64,000 nt of DNA. It comes from Volvox africanus (Eukaryota > Chlorophyta > Chlorophyceae > Chlamydomonadales > Volvocaceae). The DNA is taken from positions 2,635,001 to 2,699,000 of the forward strand of contig BSDZ01000101.1 in the NCBI GenBank assembly GCA_030268105.1, in the 5' to 3' direction. Shown piece by piece: positions 34,189 through 48,800 of the stretch. Every line of letters starts with the position of its first letter. Within the stretch, counting starts at the first letter, position 1. The translations under genes were made by a program, and so were the position numbers. Under the pieces are notes generated by a model. That model saw only the letters and a program-made list of their open reading frames with translations, was not told where the DNA came from and did not search any database.

Positions 34189-37100
34189 ATGGCGACGAGT
34201 CAATCTCCAGCCAAGAGCCAAGAACACCCGGATGAGGCAGAACAGCTACCCGCTACACGGTTGTCGCCAAAATCAAAGGCGGCAGCCGACGCTAAAATAA
34301 TTGCAGCGCTACGCCATGACCTGGAAGCGTCTCGCGGGCGACTTACGATAGTGCGTCGTAAGGAGCTCGCGACGAAGCTGCTGGAGCACTCCCATGGCGA
34401 CGATACCTTCTTCACCCGCCTCAGCAAGAGGATGCAACATGTGCGTTAAACTCGAACGTCACCCTGTGCTGTAAACGCTTTGGACAAGTTTTGTGTTCGT
34501 CAAGTCCGATACCGTCCCGTCGAGAATGGATCACACATGTATCTCATGTGTACATGCGTGCAATATCTTCGCCGCAGCAAAAGTGTCTTCCTAGCTTATT
34601 AATAGTACACATGGTTATGTGAACTGGACGATAGACACGGAGGAGGGCCCGAGTCACATTTTAATCGATTAAATGACAGTTGATCTGGGTTGGGGAGGAA
34701 GAGGGAGCTGGCAGCGTGTAGCGTGGCATACACAGTTTGCGACGCCCAAACCCCACCTTCTTCCTCTCCCCTCCACCTTCCCCTCTTTTTTCCCCTCCGT
34801 CGCTTTTCTCCTCCCCTCGTCCACCTCGTTCTCCGCTCTGCAGGCGGGAGTGAACGTCCCCTCCGTGACAGTCGAGTACCGCAACCTGCGGGTTGATACC
34901 GAGGCCCTGGTGGGAGCGGCGTCAGTAGCCACTGTGGCTTCGGTGCCGCTGGGGATAATCAAGGTGCTGCCATCGGGCCCATATGGGATTTGGAGGCCAG
35001 GGGCTTAGGGGCTCAGGTGGTGTGGTATGAAGGACGCGATGTTGGTTGCGTCTGCCAGTTTTTTGCACGCCCATCACACCCCGACCGGGTCCCGGCCCAT
35101 GCAGCTCAGTGGCTGGTTCCCCTGCCTGGGTCCTCCGTTCTACGGGGCTTCGCGATGCTGACGTGGAGGTGCCCGCGGTCTCACACCCGGCACCTGAGGG
35201 GGCTGATGAGGGGACCTGGTGATTCGGGACCTGAGGGGGTGGTGGCCGGGGGCTGGGGACTCCCTGACAGGGATTCACCTTCCTTTCACTTCGTCGCCTC
35301 GAGCCGCGTCCTTACTTGTCAACCACCATCATCGCCATCACAACCCTCATCACCACCACCATCATCGCCATCACAACCCTCATCATCACCACCATCATCG
35401 CCATCACAACCCTCATCACCACCACCATCATCGCCATCACAACCCTCATCACAACCCTCATCACAACCCTCATCACCAGCATCACAAGCATCGCCATCAC
35501 AACCACCATCACCATCACAACAATCACAACAATCATCACCACCATCACCACCATCACCAGCACAACCAGCACAACCAGCAGCAGCACCGGCATCATTTGT
35601 AATTAAATGTCGGCATCGCACCAGGGGGAGTCATTCAATCTTCGGATTGCACCATGCCCGCCGTCCGTCCTCCCCCGTCCTCCCCCGTCCTCCCCCGTCC
35701 TCCCCCGTCCTCCCCCGTCCTCCCCCGTCCTCCCCCGTCCTCCCCCGTCCTCCCCCGTCCTCCCCCGTCCTCCCCCGTCCTCCCCCGTCCTCCCCCGTCC
35801 TCCCCCGTCCTCCCCCGTCCTCCCCTTACCGGTTAGTGATTATACAAGTGTATAACAGCGTCTTTGCCGCCGTATTAGGTAAAAAAATGTGTATTCCTAT
35901 CCTCCCCACACATTGTGTATTTCGCCTCCCCCCTTACCCCTTTCCCCACCCTTTCCCCCTCCCCTCCCCCCCCCACCCCCACGCCCCCCCCACAAACATC
36001 GCAGAGGCTGCTGTGTCTTCATCGCGGTCGGGAATCTCGTCCACTGCGGATCCTCAACGACGTGCAGGGCAAGCTGGTGCCGGGTCGCCTCACACTGCTG
36101 CTGGGGCCGCCCGCCTGTGGAAAGTCCACATTCATGAGGTCGCTCACCAGCCGCATGATACCGGCGCAGGGCAAGGTGACTGTGGCGAAGCCGGGTTTCG
36201 GGATGAGCTGTTGATGGGGTGGGGAGGGGGTGAAGGAATGGGCTAGGGGTGGAGACAAACGTGTGTGTATGTGTATTCGCCAGATCTGGGATATGTACCA
36301 TCCGCGGACGGCCTTGTTCAGCACTAAGTTGTGCGAAACCCTTTGGACTGGTCCTCTAGGGGACTGTGGCGAGTGTGTGTGTATTGGAGGGGGCCCGCCG
36401 GGGAGACAGAGGGTGCGGGGGGAGGAAACACAGCTGATTCATGGGTCACAGAACCCCCCCCCACCACCACCACGGGTGCTTGATACGCGCCAGATGCTGT
36501 ACCAATGCCGTACCAATGCTGTACCGAATGACGGATTCGATGACAAGCATGACGGGGGTTGGGCGAGAGAAGATGGTGAAGAAGAACCTCCTCCTGCTGG
36601 TGGTGCTGCTTTGCTTCTGATGCTGCCCCCGCTTTCACTGCTATAATGCCACTGGTGCCAATGAAGGTGTCGGGGGATATTCGCTACAACGGCTACAAAT
36701 TGGACGAATTCAACATCCTGCGGTCCTCAGCATACGTTGACCAGGTACGGTAAGGTATGGCACCGTACGGGAAGCCCTTGCCTTGCCTTGCTTCTATATA
36801 TACGTTTGTTACTCGTCCAGTTCGGCTGAAATGATATATGATCTGTCAGCCCGGCTGTGTGTATGTGTGTGTGTATGTGCAGATCGATAACCACAACCCC
36901 AACCTCACCGTTCGGGAGACACTGGATTTCGCACACGCCTGCCAGGTACGACAATCTTTGGCTGTGTGTGTGTCTGCGTGTGTGTGTGCATATTTCTATG
37001 TATGTGTGTGCGTCTTAACGCGCTATCGATGGCGCGACTTCGCTTCATGATTGATATCCAAGTTTAGTTACTTGTTTAGTTGCTCCGTTGTTCCGTTGTT

Positions 37101-37999
37101 ATTTGTTTGCCAACCTCCCCTCCCCTCACCCCACCCCACCTCCCCTCACCCCACCCCACCTCACCTCACCTCCCTAACATGATTCTGGACTTCGACATCA
37201 ACTCTTCACCCAACTTCCCACAGCTTTGCAACCCCCTGTACGGCGGAATGGGGTCTCGTTTATTCGCCCTCCCGCGCCACCCCCTTCCCTTCTCTCGCTC
37301 TTACACACTGGGCCGCTCGCTCCGTACCAACTAACGGTCAAACCACCTTCCAACGACATGTCTTTTGTTATGTGTTCAAGGTTCCTTAGGGAGGGAGCAC
37401 TGATCTGCAGTCACCTGGTGCATCAGTGTTCTAACCACCATCCAACCGCCTAACCACTATATAACTTTGACAGCGGCGGTACATTCGCACTGCGAGTTCT
37501 TATATGACGACTCGTACACCTGCCGTACTGGTACTTACAGGTAGGGCTGCACGGCGCCGCCTTCAATTTGCCAGCCGAGCTCGCGGCGCATCATATCACA
37601 TCATCACGCCAAAGCCAACCGACAGCGGGTGGCGGTAACGGCCAGAATGGCGATTCGACCAACGGCGGCGGCGCCGGCGTCAAGCCGGGCAACGGTAATG
37701 CCAACGGTAATGCCAACGGTAACGATCACAGCCACCTGGGCTCCTCATCCAATGCCTGCGGTCTTAAGGCACTACGGCACAGCCACAACGAGCGCCCCCT
37801 CCTGGAGCAGGCGGTACGAGTGTGTATGCGTGTGTGTATGTGTATGCGTGTGTGTGTTGGGGGTCATGCATGCGATAAAGACGGGACCTTGAGACATCTG
37901 AATAGTGTGGGTGATTTACATGTTGCTGCTCACCGCAGTATCTGTTTCCTGATCCCCCCCTCCACACACACACACACACATAGACACATAGACATACGC

Positions 38000-38031
<32 letters not shown>

Positions 38032-41000
38032 GACATTGGTATTCCCCCTTCCCGCGCACCATCATCAGCACCACCATCACCACCACCATCACCACCATCA
38101 CCATTACCACCATCACCACCACCATCACCACCATCATCACCACCATCACCATCACCACCACCACCACACTGCCACCCAAAGCCCCTCTTGAAGCGCTGTT
38201 CCACCCGCCCCGACCGCACCTGGCGGCCCTGATCTGCCGCTCAGGTCCCCGACGACGAGTTTGAGGCGCTGTTGCGACAGGCATGGGGCACGCAGGTCAA
38301 GGTGGACATCGTGATGGCGCTCCTCGGCCTCACGCACTGCGCGGAGACGGTGGTGGGCGACCAAATAGTGCGCGGCATCAGCGGAGGTGAAAGGAAGCGG
38401 CTGACGGCGGCAGAGATGCTGGTGGGTTTGTGCTTATTTTCTTTGCAGTCCCGTGGGTCGGTTGTGTTATGAGGAACATTGCGGATGAAAGACCGTAACC
38501 TGTGAGGCGGATTGTTATTGACGGTTGGTTCGTTTGTAGTTACATACTGACGGTTATTTAACCGTTTCAGCGGAATCAGAATTATGCACAGCGCAGGAAG
38601 TTGAGAGGTGAGGTGAGGTGTTAACTTCGTAACCCGAGTTCATTGAACGGTTTATTTAGTTACATTGGGTTCTGTACGAGATGTCGTTTCTCACCTCCCG
38701 TAGAGCTCGAAAGGTTGAGTAGGTGAAATTTCCTTCCCTGTGTGTTTTTCCCGTACTTGCCACGCGCGTACCTTCCCCTCCAAAGCCCCTTGCGTGCTGT
38801 TTAGCCCCCTTCCCCATTATCCTTCTGAAGCTCCTTCCCCCTCCCCCCCCACCCTGTGATACCGGAATCGTGCTCCAGGTTGGACCCAGCAGTGTGGTGA
38901 TGATGGACGAGATGTCTACCGGCTTGGTGGGTTAGGGGGTTGGGTGGATCGCTGGTGGTCTTGGGAGAGAAAGGTGGAGGAGAATGTGTGTGTGTGGGGG
39001 GGGGGGGGAGGAATATGGGGAAAAAAGAAGGGGGGAGGGAGAGAGTTTTGATACTACCTGCACCCGGCTCCTGTCATTCTCCTTCTGAACCCAGACCCAC
39101 TCGGCCCCCCCTGCCCCTGCCCTTGCCCCTGCCGCTGCCCATGCCGCTGCCCCTGTTACTGCTTCTACTTCTGCTACTGCTCCTGCTACTGCCCCTGTCC
39201 CTGCCCCTGCACCTGCACCTGCACCTGCTCCTGGCCCCCCAGGACTCGGCCACCCTCTTCACCGTCGTCCGCTGGCTGAGCCAGGCCGCTAAGGCGCTGC
39301 AGATGACCATTATGGCGTCGCTGCTACAGCCGCCGCCGGAGGTCTTTGGGCTCTTCGATGACGTCATCCTCTTGACGGAGGGGCGGGTGCTGTACCATGG
39401 GCCCGTGAAGGACGTCGTGGACCATTTCCGTACACTCGGTTTGGATTGCCCCGACCGAAAGGATGTACCGTCTTTCCTGCTGGAGATCACAACGCCCACC
39501 GGACAGCGGGAGTTCGCGGGTATGTGTTGTGTTGTGTGTGAGGGAGGGAGGGGGGCGGGACGGGGCGAGAGGGGCCGGGTGCGGGCTTTTAGGGTACCGG
39601 AGCTGGGGGGGCATGATGCGGGGAGGGGGGGGGATGAAAGGGCTTATTAAAGCTATTAGTATAAAAATTGCTAGCTTTATTTTAAAAATTTTAGGCGGAT
39701 ATATTTTATAACTTATAAAACTTAAAATAATAGTTCCAATAAACGAGAAGTGTGGGGCTTAAAACCGCACTTGAGATGAAAAACGAGAAGCCGCTCGTTA
39801 ATTTTATTTGCTCCATCCAAATGGGCCTTATCCTGGCTTCATCTCCCTTTCAAAAATTCATTCACAAAATCTATCCCCTTAAGATAATAAGGCCCCAACA
39901 TCCACCACTTGTTATTTTCTTTTTACATGGACCGAAATGCACTTAGGATCGGAGCTCCGCGCTCGGTTCAACCTGCCGCCGCTGACGCAAGAGGACGGCG
40001 GCCCCGTCGCGGCCAGCCGTACAGGCTCCTCCGCGCTGCCTCCGCCAGGTGGCGGCGGTGCTGCCGACGCGACAGCGGGGTGGCTAGCCGCCGCCAACGC
40101 CAGTACGGTCAGCGGCGGCGGCGGCGGCGACGCTTCAAGTCGTGGCAATAGCCGGTTTCTGAAGCTGCGACCAAAGTGGGTTGCGCATCTGAGTGCCTCT
40201 ATAAACGTCGTACCAACATCTCGGGTCGTACCTTGGCCCCGCGCCGTACCGCAGTATGGCGGGAGGTGCGGGGATATGGGGGTGGGTGGGGCCAAAGGCG
40301 TGCGAAGGAGGCATTGGGAGGGGACCAGAAGGCAGGAAATGGGTTGGGGCGTTGTTTATTTATTTAATTCTTTAAACCAGCTTGGCTGAAAGGCGTACTT
40401 TGCGAATTGCGAGGGGGCCGGGTACTCACCCACAGAGGCCTTATTGCCCCCCTCCTGCATTTTGTCGGTTTGAAGAAGCAGCTTGCCAATTAGTGTAACT
40501 TAAGTGATTCGCCTGAGAGATGTACGACTCGTGCGTTTGGGGTTCTCTTTTTCTATTTTTGTCGTATTCCAGTCAGGATTCTCGCAACCCTTTCCCATCG
40601 CCAATACCCCTGCTTTCTCCCTCCCCCCAACCCCCCCCCACACACCCCGGTCCCCCGCAGGTCCATGTTGGTTAGCGTGGAGGAAATGGAGCAGGCATTC
40701 TGGACTCAAAACCCACACGGTACGACACTACCGTACATTGGATGATGTGTTCGGTTACGTTGTTCTCCAAAATCCCTCCGCAGGAATATGCTCACACATA
40801 CACACATACGGAGGCGCCCTTTCCCCCCGGGCCCCCCACACACACTTGTGCCCGGTTCTGTTGCTCGTCCCATCCCGCACACAGGTGTCAAGATGGCTTC
40901 GGAGCTTCGTGATCAGCCCCTTCAACCCCTCGGCCCCGACCCGCCCCCGCCCCTCGTGCCAAAGGGCAACCGCTTCGCTTTGATGCCGGTTGAGGCGGTT

Positions 41001-44000
41001 GCAACGGCTACACGGCGGCAGTTGACGCTGGTGATGCGTGATAAAGTGCTGCTGAAGGGAAGACTCATGCAGGTATGTGCGCGTGTGTGTGTGTTTTGTT
41101 TACGAGTTGTATCAAGGTGTCCTTAACATGAAAAGGTTCGGTGGGTATTCACCGCAGACCTCATCGCCAGGAATTTTAGTCATTACCATGATACTGCAGT
41201 ACGGTATGTCGTCCAACCAACCAGGGTTCCTGACGCTTCTCGTCTGGAGCCGCTCGCTCGAACTCTGCGTGCCCTGTCGTACCCTCTCCCGCCCCCATCA
41301 CGGCAAACGTTCACACGCCCCACCACGCCCCACCACGCCTGGCCCTGCAGGTTATTGTATTAGGCCTCCTCACTGGCAGCCTCTTCTATAACCAGGTATG
41401 GAAAAAAGGGGGCAAGGGAGAGGGGGGAAAGGGGGAAGTGGAACATCGGCTTTCGGCCATATCTGATGTCACCATCCACCATCGCCCCTGTCTCTCTGGT
41501 GCCGCCTTCACACGGCGCGCCACGTTTTAGCTGTAACCCATTTCGCCGTACGATTCCCCGGCGTGTTTTTCCCTTTCTTCCCACCCCCCTCTCCCCGGTC
41601 ACCGTTCCCTCCTCCTACCCCCTCAATCAGATCAATGAGATCGCACCCATATTCAATGACTCCGTTCTCCTCATATTCCCGCGCGCCTCCAGGGCGTCTC
41701 TTTGATTGCCTCCCGCACAATGTTCGGCGCCTGCTTCATGAGCACGCTGTTTATGAGCTTCGGCGGCTTCCCACAGTTGCCGGTCACCATGGAACTGAAA
41801 AAGTGAGTCGCGGGCTACCTTTAGCCAAGATGACGTCATATTCGGTATTGTATGATTATTGCTACATTTCTGGAATAACTATTCTCACGATTTTTTTCGA
41901 TTTTTTATTAATTTAATACCTTTATTGACATATTAAATTTAATTAAGTTAAATACATTTAAGTTTCGTTCTTGTATTTAAAAGTTCAAGTTTATTGTTAT
42001 TCGTTATGTATAATTTTGAGACTTTTGATAATTTGCATGAAGGAACGGGAAGTGGGAAAGGAGTGGCGGTGTTGCCCCTCCCCCTCCCCCCTCCCCCCTG
42101 AGGCCGCTGAGGAGCTTGTCGCTCATTCACGGCATGATACAGCAGCATGTGTCGATTTGCATTTTTATCTGACCCACATGTCGTACACCGATGACTCAGG
42201 GTTTGGTTCAAGCACCGGGCAGCGGGGTTTTACCCGGCCTACGCGCAGGGGATGGCCATGGCATTGTCGCAGGTGTGTATGTATGGGCCTTATGGGTGTT
42301 CAGGGCTTGAATGGCTAGGCAGGTTTGTGTGTGTGTGTATGTGTATGGGTGACTGCATTTGGGGCGCAAGTATTGAGAACGGGTCTGTGACACGGGCTGA
42401 GAAAAAGGAGGGGACTGATTGGCATGTGGGGTACGACAATTAGCGTACGACAAAAGTGGCACAGAAGAGGGAATAATCCCTCCGGCAGTCCCCATTGCCG
42501 TACCTTTTCCACCTCCGTTTTCGCCATCCTCGCCTCCGCACACTTCTGTGAAAAATTCCCGTCCCTGGAGCTTCTGAGCGACTTGATTGATTGGTTGGTT
42601 CACTTCACCCGATTCCCCACTCCCCCCGCATCCGCCTTTCATCCCCCTCCTCGCCCGCTGTATTTCTTCCCCTCCTTCGGCGCAGCTGCCCCTATCCATC
42701 CTGGAGTCCGTGATCTTTTCTCTCATTATGTACTTCCTGGTCAACTTTTACAGGTACGGCATGATCCATCACATAGCGCTACGGGGTCTGAACGCCAAAA
42801 ATCTCTGATCCGTACCGCAGTGTACCGCAGCGTACGGCGTCCAAATTTCATCTTGCCTAGTGTCATGGGGGTTTGTGATAATCAGTTCTGTTCGGGTCCT
42901 GGTCGGGTATCCGGGATGACGGGATGATTGGACCGGGGATTATGTTCCCACAACCGACATCGACTCCCCCTCCTGCGACCCATGGGTCCCGTGTTCATGA
43001 AAAACATTCTCTTCCCCGATGTTGGCCCGCGGGTCCACCCTGTTGCCCTCCCCCCCTCTGCACCCCCCTAGGCAGCCGGGATACTTCTTCACCTTCATGG
43101 TCATCATGGCCTCCTGCTCGATGTCGGTGTCGTCGCTCTTCAGATATATGGGTGAGTGTGTTGAGAGTGGAGAGGGGAGGAGGGGAGAGGGGGAGGAGAG
43201 AGGGGGAGGAGAGAGGGGGAGGGGAGAGGGGGAGGGGAGAGGGGGAGGGGAGAGGGGGAGGGGAGAGGGGGAGGGGAGAGGGGGAGGGGAGAGGGGGAGG
43301 GGGTAATCAGGAATACTAAACTTGAGCCCCGAGATGAGTGTTTTGCAAAAATGACAAAAGTGACCTGAAGTTCTGGCAGTAGTGTATTTGCCTGAACGAC
43401 TAGTAACGGGATAAGTTCAACGGAATGATTGCACGGGGATGCGCAAGTCCCAATACTCCCATGATTTGTGTCTTGTTTTGTTTTGTTGTCTTCCATAATG
43501 TCCCCGCGGCAACATGTGCGCTTCGCTTCTCGTCCTAACGCACAGTCACCGTACAATACCTAAACACACACGCATACACACTTCCTCCCTCATGCAGCCT
43601 GCATCTGTCCCAACATGGTGGTTGCCAACGCGGCGGTGGGCTTCGTTTTCGTGGTCTTGATTCTGACGTCTGGATTTGCCATCGTACACAAGTCCATCCC
43701 GCCCTGGACGATCTGGGCTTACTGGATCAGTCCGCAGGCGTATGCACTGCGGTGAGGACAAGGAGGGGCGGGGGCGGGGGCGGGGGCGGGGGCGGGGGCG
43801 GGGGCGGGGGCGGGGGCGGGGGCGGGGGCGGGGGCGGGGGCGGGGGCGGGGGCGGGGGCGTAGTGTGCTTGATGTGATCCGACGACTGAGGTACTGGATC
43901 CAGATTCGGAATCAGGATATGCCAGAACCACAATCCATTTTTGTCCTGGTTGTTCCTTACCTACATTATATCCTTGCAGCATCCGCTCCCGCAGATGTTC

Positions 44001-45822
44001 TCTCAACCCTCAACCCTCAAATCTCAACTCTCAACCGTTTCTGCCCCATGGGTTGCTTTCTATTCTCACGCCTACCTCCCCCATGAGGCCCCTTGGTGTG
44101 GGTTCCTACGTCCCGCGGATGTGATCCTCTTTCCCCTCCGAATGTTCTCCCCTGCCCTCGACCATACCGTAAAACCTTAAAAACCCTAAAACCCTAGATC
44201 CCTAAATCCCTGACCCGGTCACAGGGCTCTGGTGGTCAATGAGATGGTGTCCCCCAAGTGGCAGAACGTACCCGCACCCCCCGGCATGCCTGCCGGCCTG
44301 AGTCTGGGCGATGCGGCACTCATGTCCTTCGATTTCTACCGGGGTAAGCAGTTTCCACCGGGGCGGGGGATCATTCATACACACACATATATATATATAT
44401 AATTGAAAATAGCTCATTTAACGTTGCACAATAAATTATTAATAGACACTAAGGTTCGTGTGAGGTGAAGGGACGGGACGGGAGGGGACGGGACGGGAGG
44501 GGTCGGGAGGAGAGGGGAGGGGAGGGGAAGGGAGGGGACGGGGGGAAGGGGAGCGTTTCATCTTTTTCTATCAAAGCTCAGATTCTCAGAAAGCCAGACG
44601 TAGGTTGGCAAACTGCGTTTCCTTTCTTCAATTACCGAAAATATTTTAAGACCAATGTTGAAATATTGCCTGTAAATTTAAATCAACAGAGCGCAAGTGG
44701 ATCTGGATCGGAGTGGGTTTCTTGATCGGTTCCTTTATCGTACTGACGTACACCTCCATCATCAGCCTGGCCTTCCAGCAACCCGAGGTGCCCGCCGCGC
44801 AGGTACGCTGTTTCTATACCGTACAAATCCCTACCACGAATATGAAAGCAACAATGTTGATCTTAGTTGATGCTTTTAAGGAAACCATCTTTTCCTTGGG
44901 AAGGAAAATATTAGGCAAAGCTGATGAAGGCAGAAGGATGAATACAAAAAAGGGACTTCTTCGCGCCATGGTGATGAAGCACCTGTCGTACGTGTTTTGC
45001 CGTACACCTGCCGTATTTGACGTACCAATATATAAACCCTAGTTACAAAGACACCTCTTTCCGAGATCACCTTTAAGAGATCTCAAGACAACACAACAAA
45101 TACAAACGCAAACGCAAACGGGGTTGGTTCGAAAAAACGAGGCTTTGAAACGGTTTCCCCCTTTCTTCACCTGTCTCTTCCCAAACGCTTTTCCTTAGAT
45201 GTCCTTATGTCGTACGCATCTCGTACACGCAGTTACCCGACCCCGAGGAGATTCAGAAGGCCCGCCGCCGCGCCGAGGAACGCCACTCGAAGCTCGTCCA
45301 AGAGGTCAGATTTTACGGAAAGGCGCTCAGGGTTTCGGGGGTGCCGAGGAGGGTTGGGGGGGAGGTGAGAGGATGACGCTGGGGGCAGCCTACATTTCAT
45401 CAGGAGGAACAGAAGGCTATGAGGTTCTTATGGGATGAGATACAATTCTGTTTTTTGCGACTGAATCAAGTAATCTGTTTGATTTTTGTTTATGCTCTTT
45501 GCGCTATCCGAGGAGGAGGGGGGTGATGATTGTCGGAGGGCCCAACCGAAAAGTATAAAAGCATAAGCAAGCTTAAGAATCTTGCACTGGGGTACGGGGG
45601 CTTTAGGGTTTTAGGGTAAGCACGGGGGGAATGCCGGCATGCCGTACAGCAGCCCAGAGCAGCGCCGCGTGCTTCCGTCCGCAATACCAGCTACGCAGGG
45701 AAGAACTTGTATGGGAATGCAGGTCCTCGCCGTCGTCGTCTAACTCCCCTGTTCCTCTGGCCCCCTTTCCTTACCCCCCCCTTTCCTCCCTCCCTCGACC
45801 TCCTCCTCGGTCGGCCGGCCCT

Positions 45823-45865
<43 letters not shown>

Positions 45866-48800
45866 AAGCTGCAACAGCGGCGGCAGAGGCGGCCGTGATT
45901 GAGGTACGGCCGCCCTCCGGGGGCGCCCAGCCTTTGAAGACGCTGTCCCAGGAGGGTGCGGGGAAGAAGCAATCCAGGGAGGACGGCGCGTCCGTCGGGT
46001 TGGAGCCATCTGGAATGGTCTCATCGCCGTCACTAGCCGCATTGCAGGTACGTGTATGTGTGTGTATGTGTCAGGCCGGGCATTACAGACTGGATGCAAA
46101 CCGCTACCGCGTCGTACATCGTACAATCTGATGTGGATGATATTTCCAGCCACACTGATGGCGTCCCGGCCTTCGGTTGCTAATCTTGTTGAAGTCCATT
46201 ATTATTCGGATCATATAACACCTCCACCCGCCACCAAACACCCCACTCCACACACACACCTCAACACCCCCTCCCAAACACCCAGCTGCACCCCCCCTTT
46301 AAACACCCCCTTCCACCCCCCCGAAACCCCCCAACACCCCCCAACACCCCCCCCAACACCCCTATCCTCCGGCCCCCCGCCTCAGGATTTCAACGAGATT
46401 TCTTCATCGTTACCTTTCACGCCCATCACACTTGTCTTCCAGGACCTGAAGTAAGTGGGCCGTCTGGTTTTGAATTGGTCTGTCGGTTTTTCGGTAGGCC
46501 AGTCACCTTCATGCATCCAGATGTGGTACACCTGCAGTACATCAATAAAACTAACAACGGAATACGTAACTAAACGAAAACTGATAAAACATCTGTTGTG
46601 TTAATCTTCATCACGTATTATAATCCAACGCTCTTTTATCAAACGCTTCAGATGTTTTCTTACTTTTGTTAGTCATTAAAATTGCCAGAGGAGTTATGTT
46701 ATGTCCTGGAAAACATGTTTTCAAATTATGTTCATGCATAATATGTATATGATGTATATAGATGTATATGATGTATATAGATGTATATGATGTATATAGA
46801 TGTATATGATGTATATAGATGTATATGATGTATATACAAGTATATCACATGTTACACTGCATGTGGGCGACTACTTGCCTGCTGCAAGGACAGACAAAAA
46901 GCATAAGGCCCTGCGTGACCGGGCTGAAGCACAGCGCAATGGGGGGGGAGGGGAAACACACACGGCATTGTCTGTCTGTCCGCCTGCCGTGACGTGTCTC
47001 CTTTCGCGCGAGCCAGCAAGGGCACACAAACCTCACGAGCCTCTCGCCTGGCTACTCAAAGGAACAGAGCCTCAGCCGACCACATCCACCACACATATGG
47101 AATACATGTTCAATAATCACTTATTAAAACATTACATTCTTTTTGGTTATCAGGTACTGGGTGCCCAACCCCACGTACTCTCGGGCCGCTGCCAAGGCGG
47201 CTGCCAAGGCAGCAGCAGAAGCCAACCAGGTGAGGGGGGTAGGGCACGGTCGGGGGTGGTGGTAGTGGGGAGGGGGGAAAGATGGAGGAGCAGAATACAC
47301 GATCGCGCCAGGAAGGGGCCTACGGTCTAGCTAGTGTCGTACCTGAATTTCTCGGGTTGTACTGTCAGTGTACGGCCGCGCAGGGAATGGCGGCGAAGCT
47401 CCCGCAGCGCCGCCACCGCCGCCTCCTCATTGGCACACAGCCAGTGCTCGAGCAGCCGCTGCCGCGCGTCCTCTGCCCCGCAGGCTGGCATCGATGCCCA
47501 CGCCCGCGCCGCCACGGGGAAGACGGACATAGAGATGGCCTCTGGCCAGCAACCCGCTGCTGCCAGCGGCGGCGGCGGCGGCGGTATTGCTGCCGGCGGT
47601 GATGGTGGGGTGCCGTTGGCTGCTCGTGAGCGGCTACAGCTGCTGAGCGGCATTACGGGCTATAACGAGCCGGGAGTGCTGTTGGCACTTATGGGTGGTT
47701 CCGGAGCGGGTGGGTGATTATTATATAATAATATCTGATTTATAATAATAATAATAATTATTATTATTACTTTGCAATGATATAATAATAATAATAAGAA
47801 TAAGAATAATAAGAATAATAAGAATAATAAGAATAATAAGAATAAGAATAAGAATAAGAATAATAAGAATAATAATAAGAATAATAAGAATAATAAGAAT
47901 AATAAGAATAATAAGAATAATAATAAATAGATCATTGTTAATAATTTTGTGATGCGGGGGTGCGAGTTTCCCCTTTACACACTTAAAGGACGGCTTATGG
48001 ATCCAAATTGAACCGGAGCCCTTAACTCTTTTGGCACATGTCAATGTACGAACGTTGTTGTACGCAGGCAAGACAACGCTCATGGATGTGATTGCGGGTC
48101 GTAAGACGATTGGCGAGATTGGCGGTACGATAACGGTCAACGGTCACCAGGCCGACCCACGCGCCTGGAGCCGCGTCATGGGGTAAGTACTCCTCCGCAA
48201 GTATGCCTCCGCACTGACCAGCTCATTATCGAGTACGACACACACCCTCCGCAGCGTGCCCCGACAGACCTCAATCACGCATGGGCGTGACCCCGCGGCA
48301 CAATCCCCTAACACAAACACATGTCATATGTAGTTTACATATATTACAGATATATATTTAATACGTTAGAGAAAAAATATATAGAACATATTAAATATAT
48401 TATATTATATTATATTATATTACATTATATTATATTATATTATATTATATTATATTATATTATATTATATTATATTATATTATATTATATTATATTATAT
48501 TATATTATATTATATTATATTATATTATATTATATTATATTATATTATATTATATTATATTATATCATATCATATCATATTATATTATATTATATTATAT
48601 TATATTATATTATATTATATTATATTATATTATATTATATTATATTATATTATATTATATTATATTATATTATATTATATTATATTATATTATATTATAT
48701 TATATTATATTATATTATATCATATTATATTATATTATATTCTGTATATATTCACGGTGACACATACACGTGCCTACCCCTCTTCACCCGGCCCCCCCTC

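Noticed and set aside
34990..36246. 418-codon + strand open frame rich in Ser/Pro
   Set aside because: It spans two minisatellites in ABC intron 2 and reads through the start of exon 3 in the wrong frame; the ABC model explains the true coding parts.
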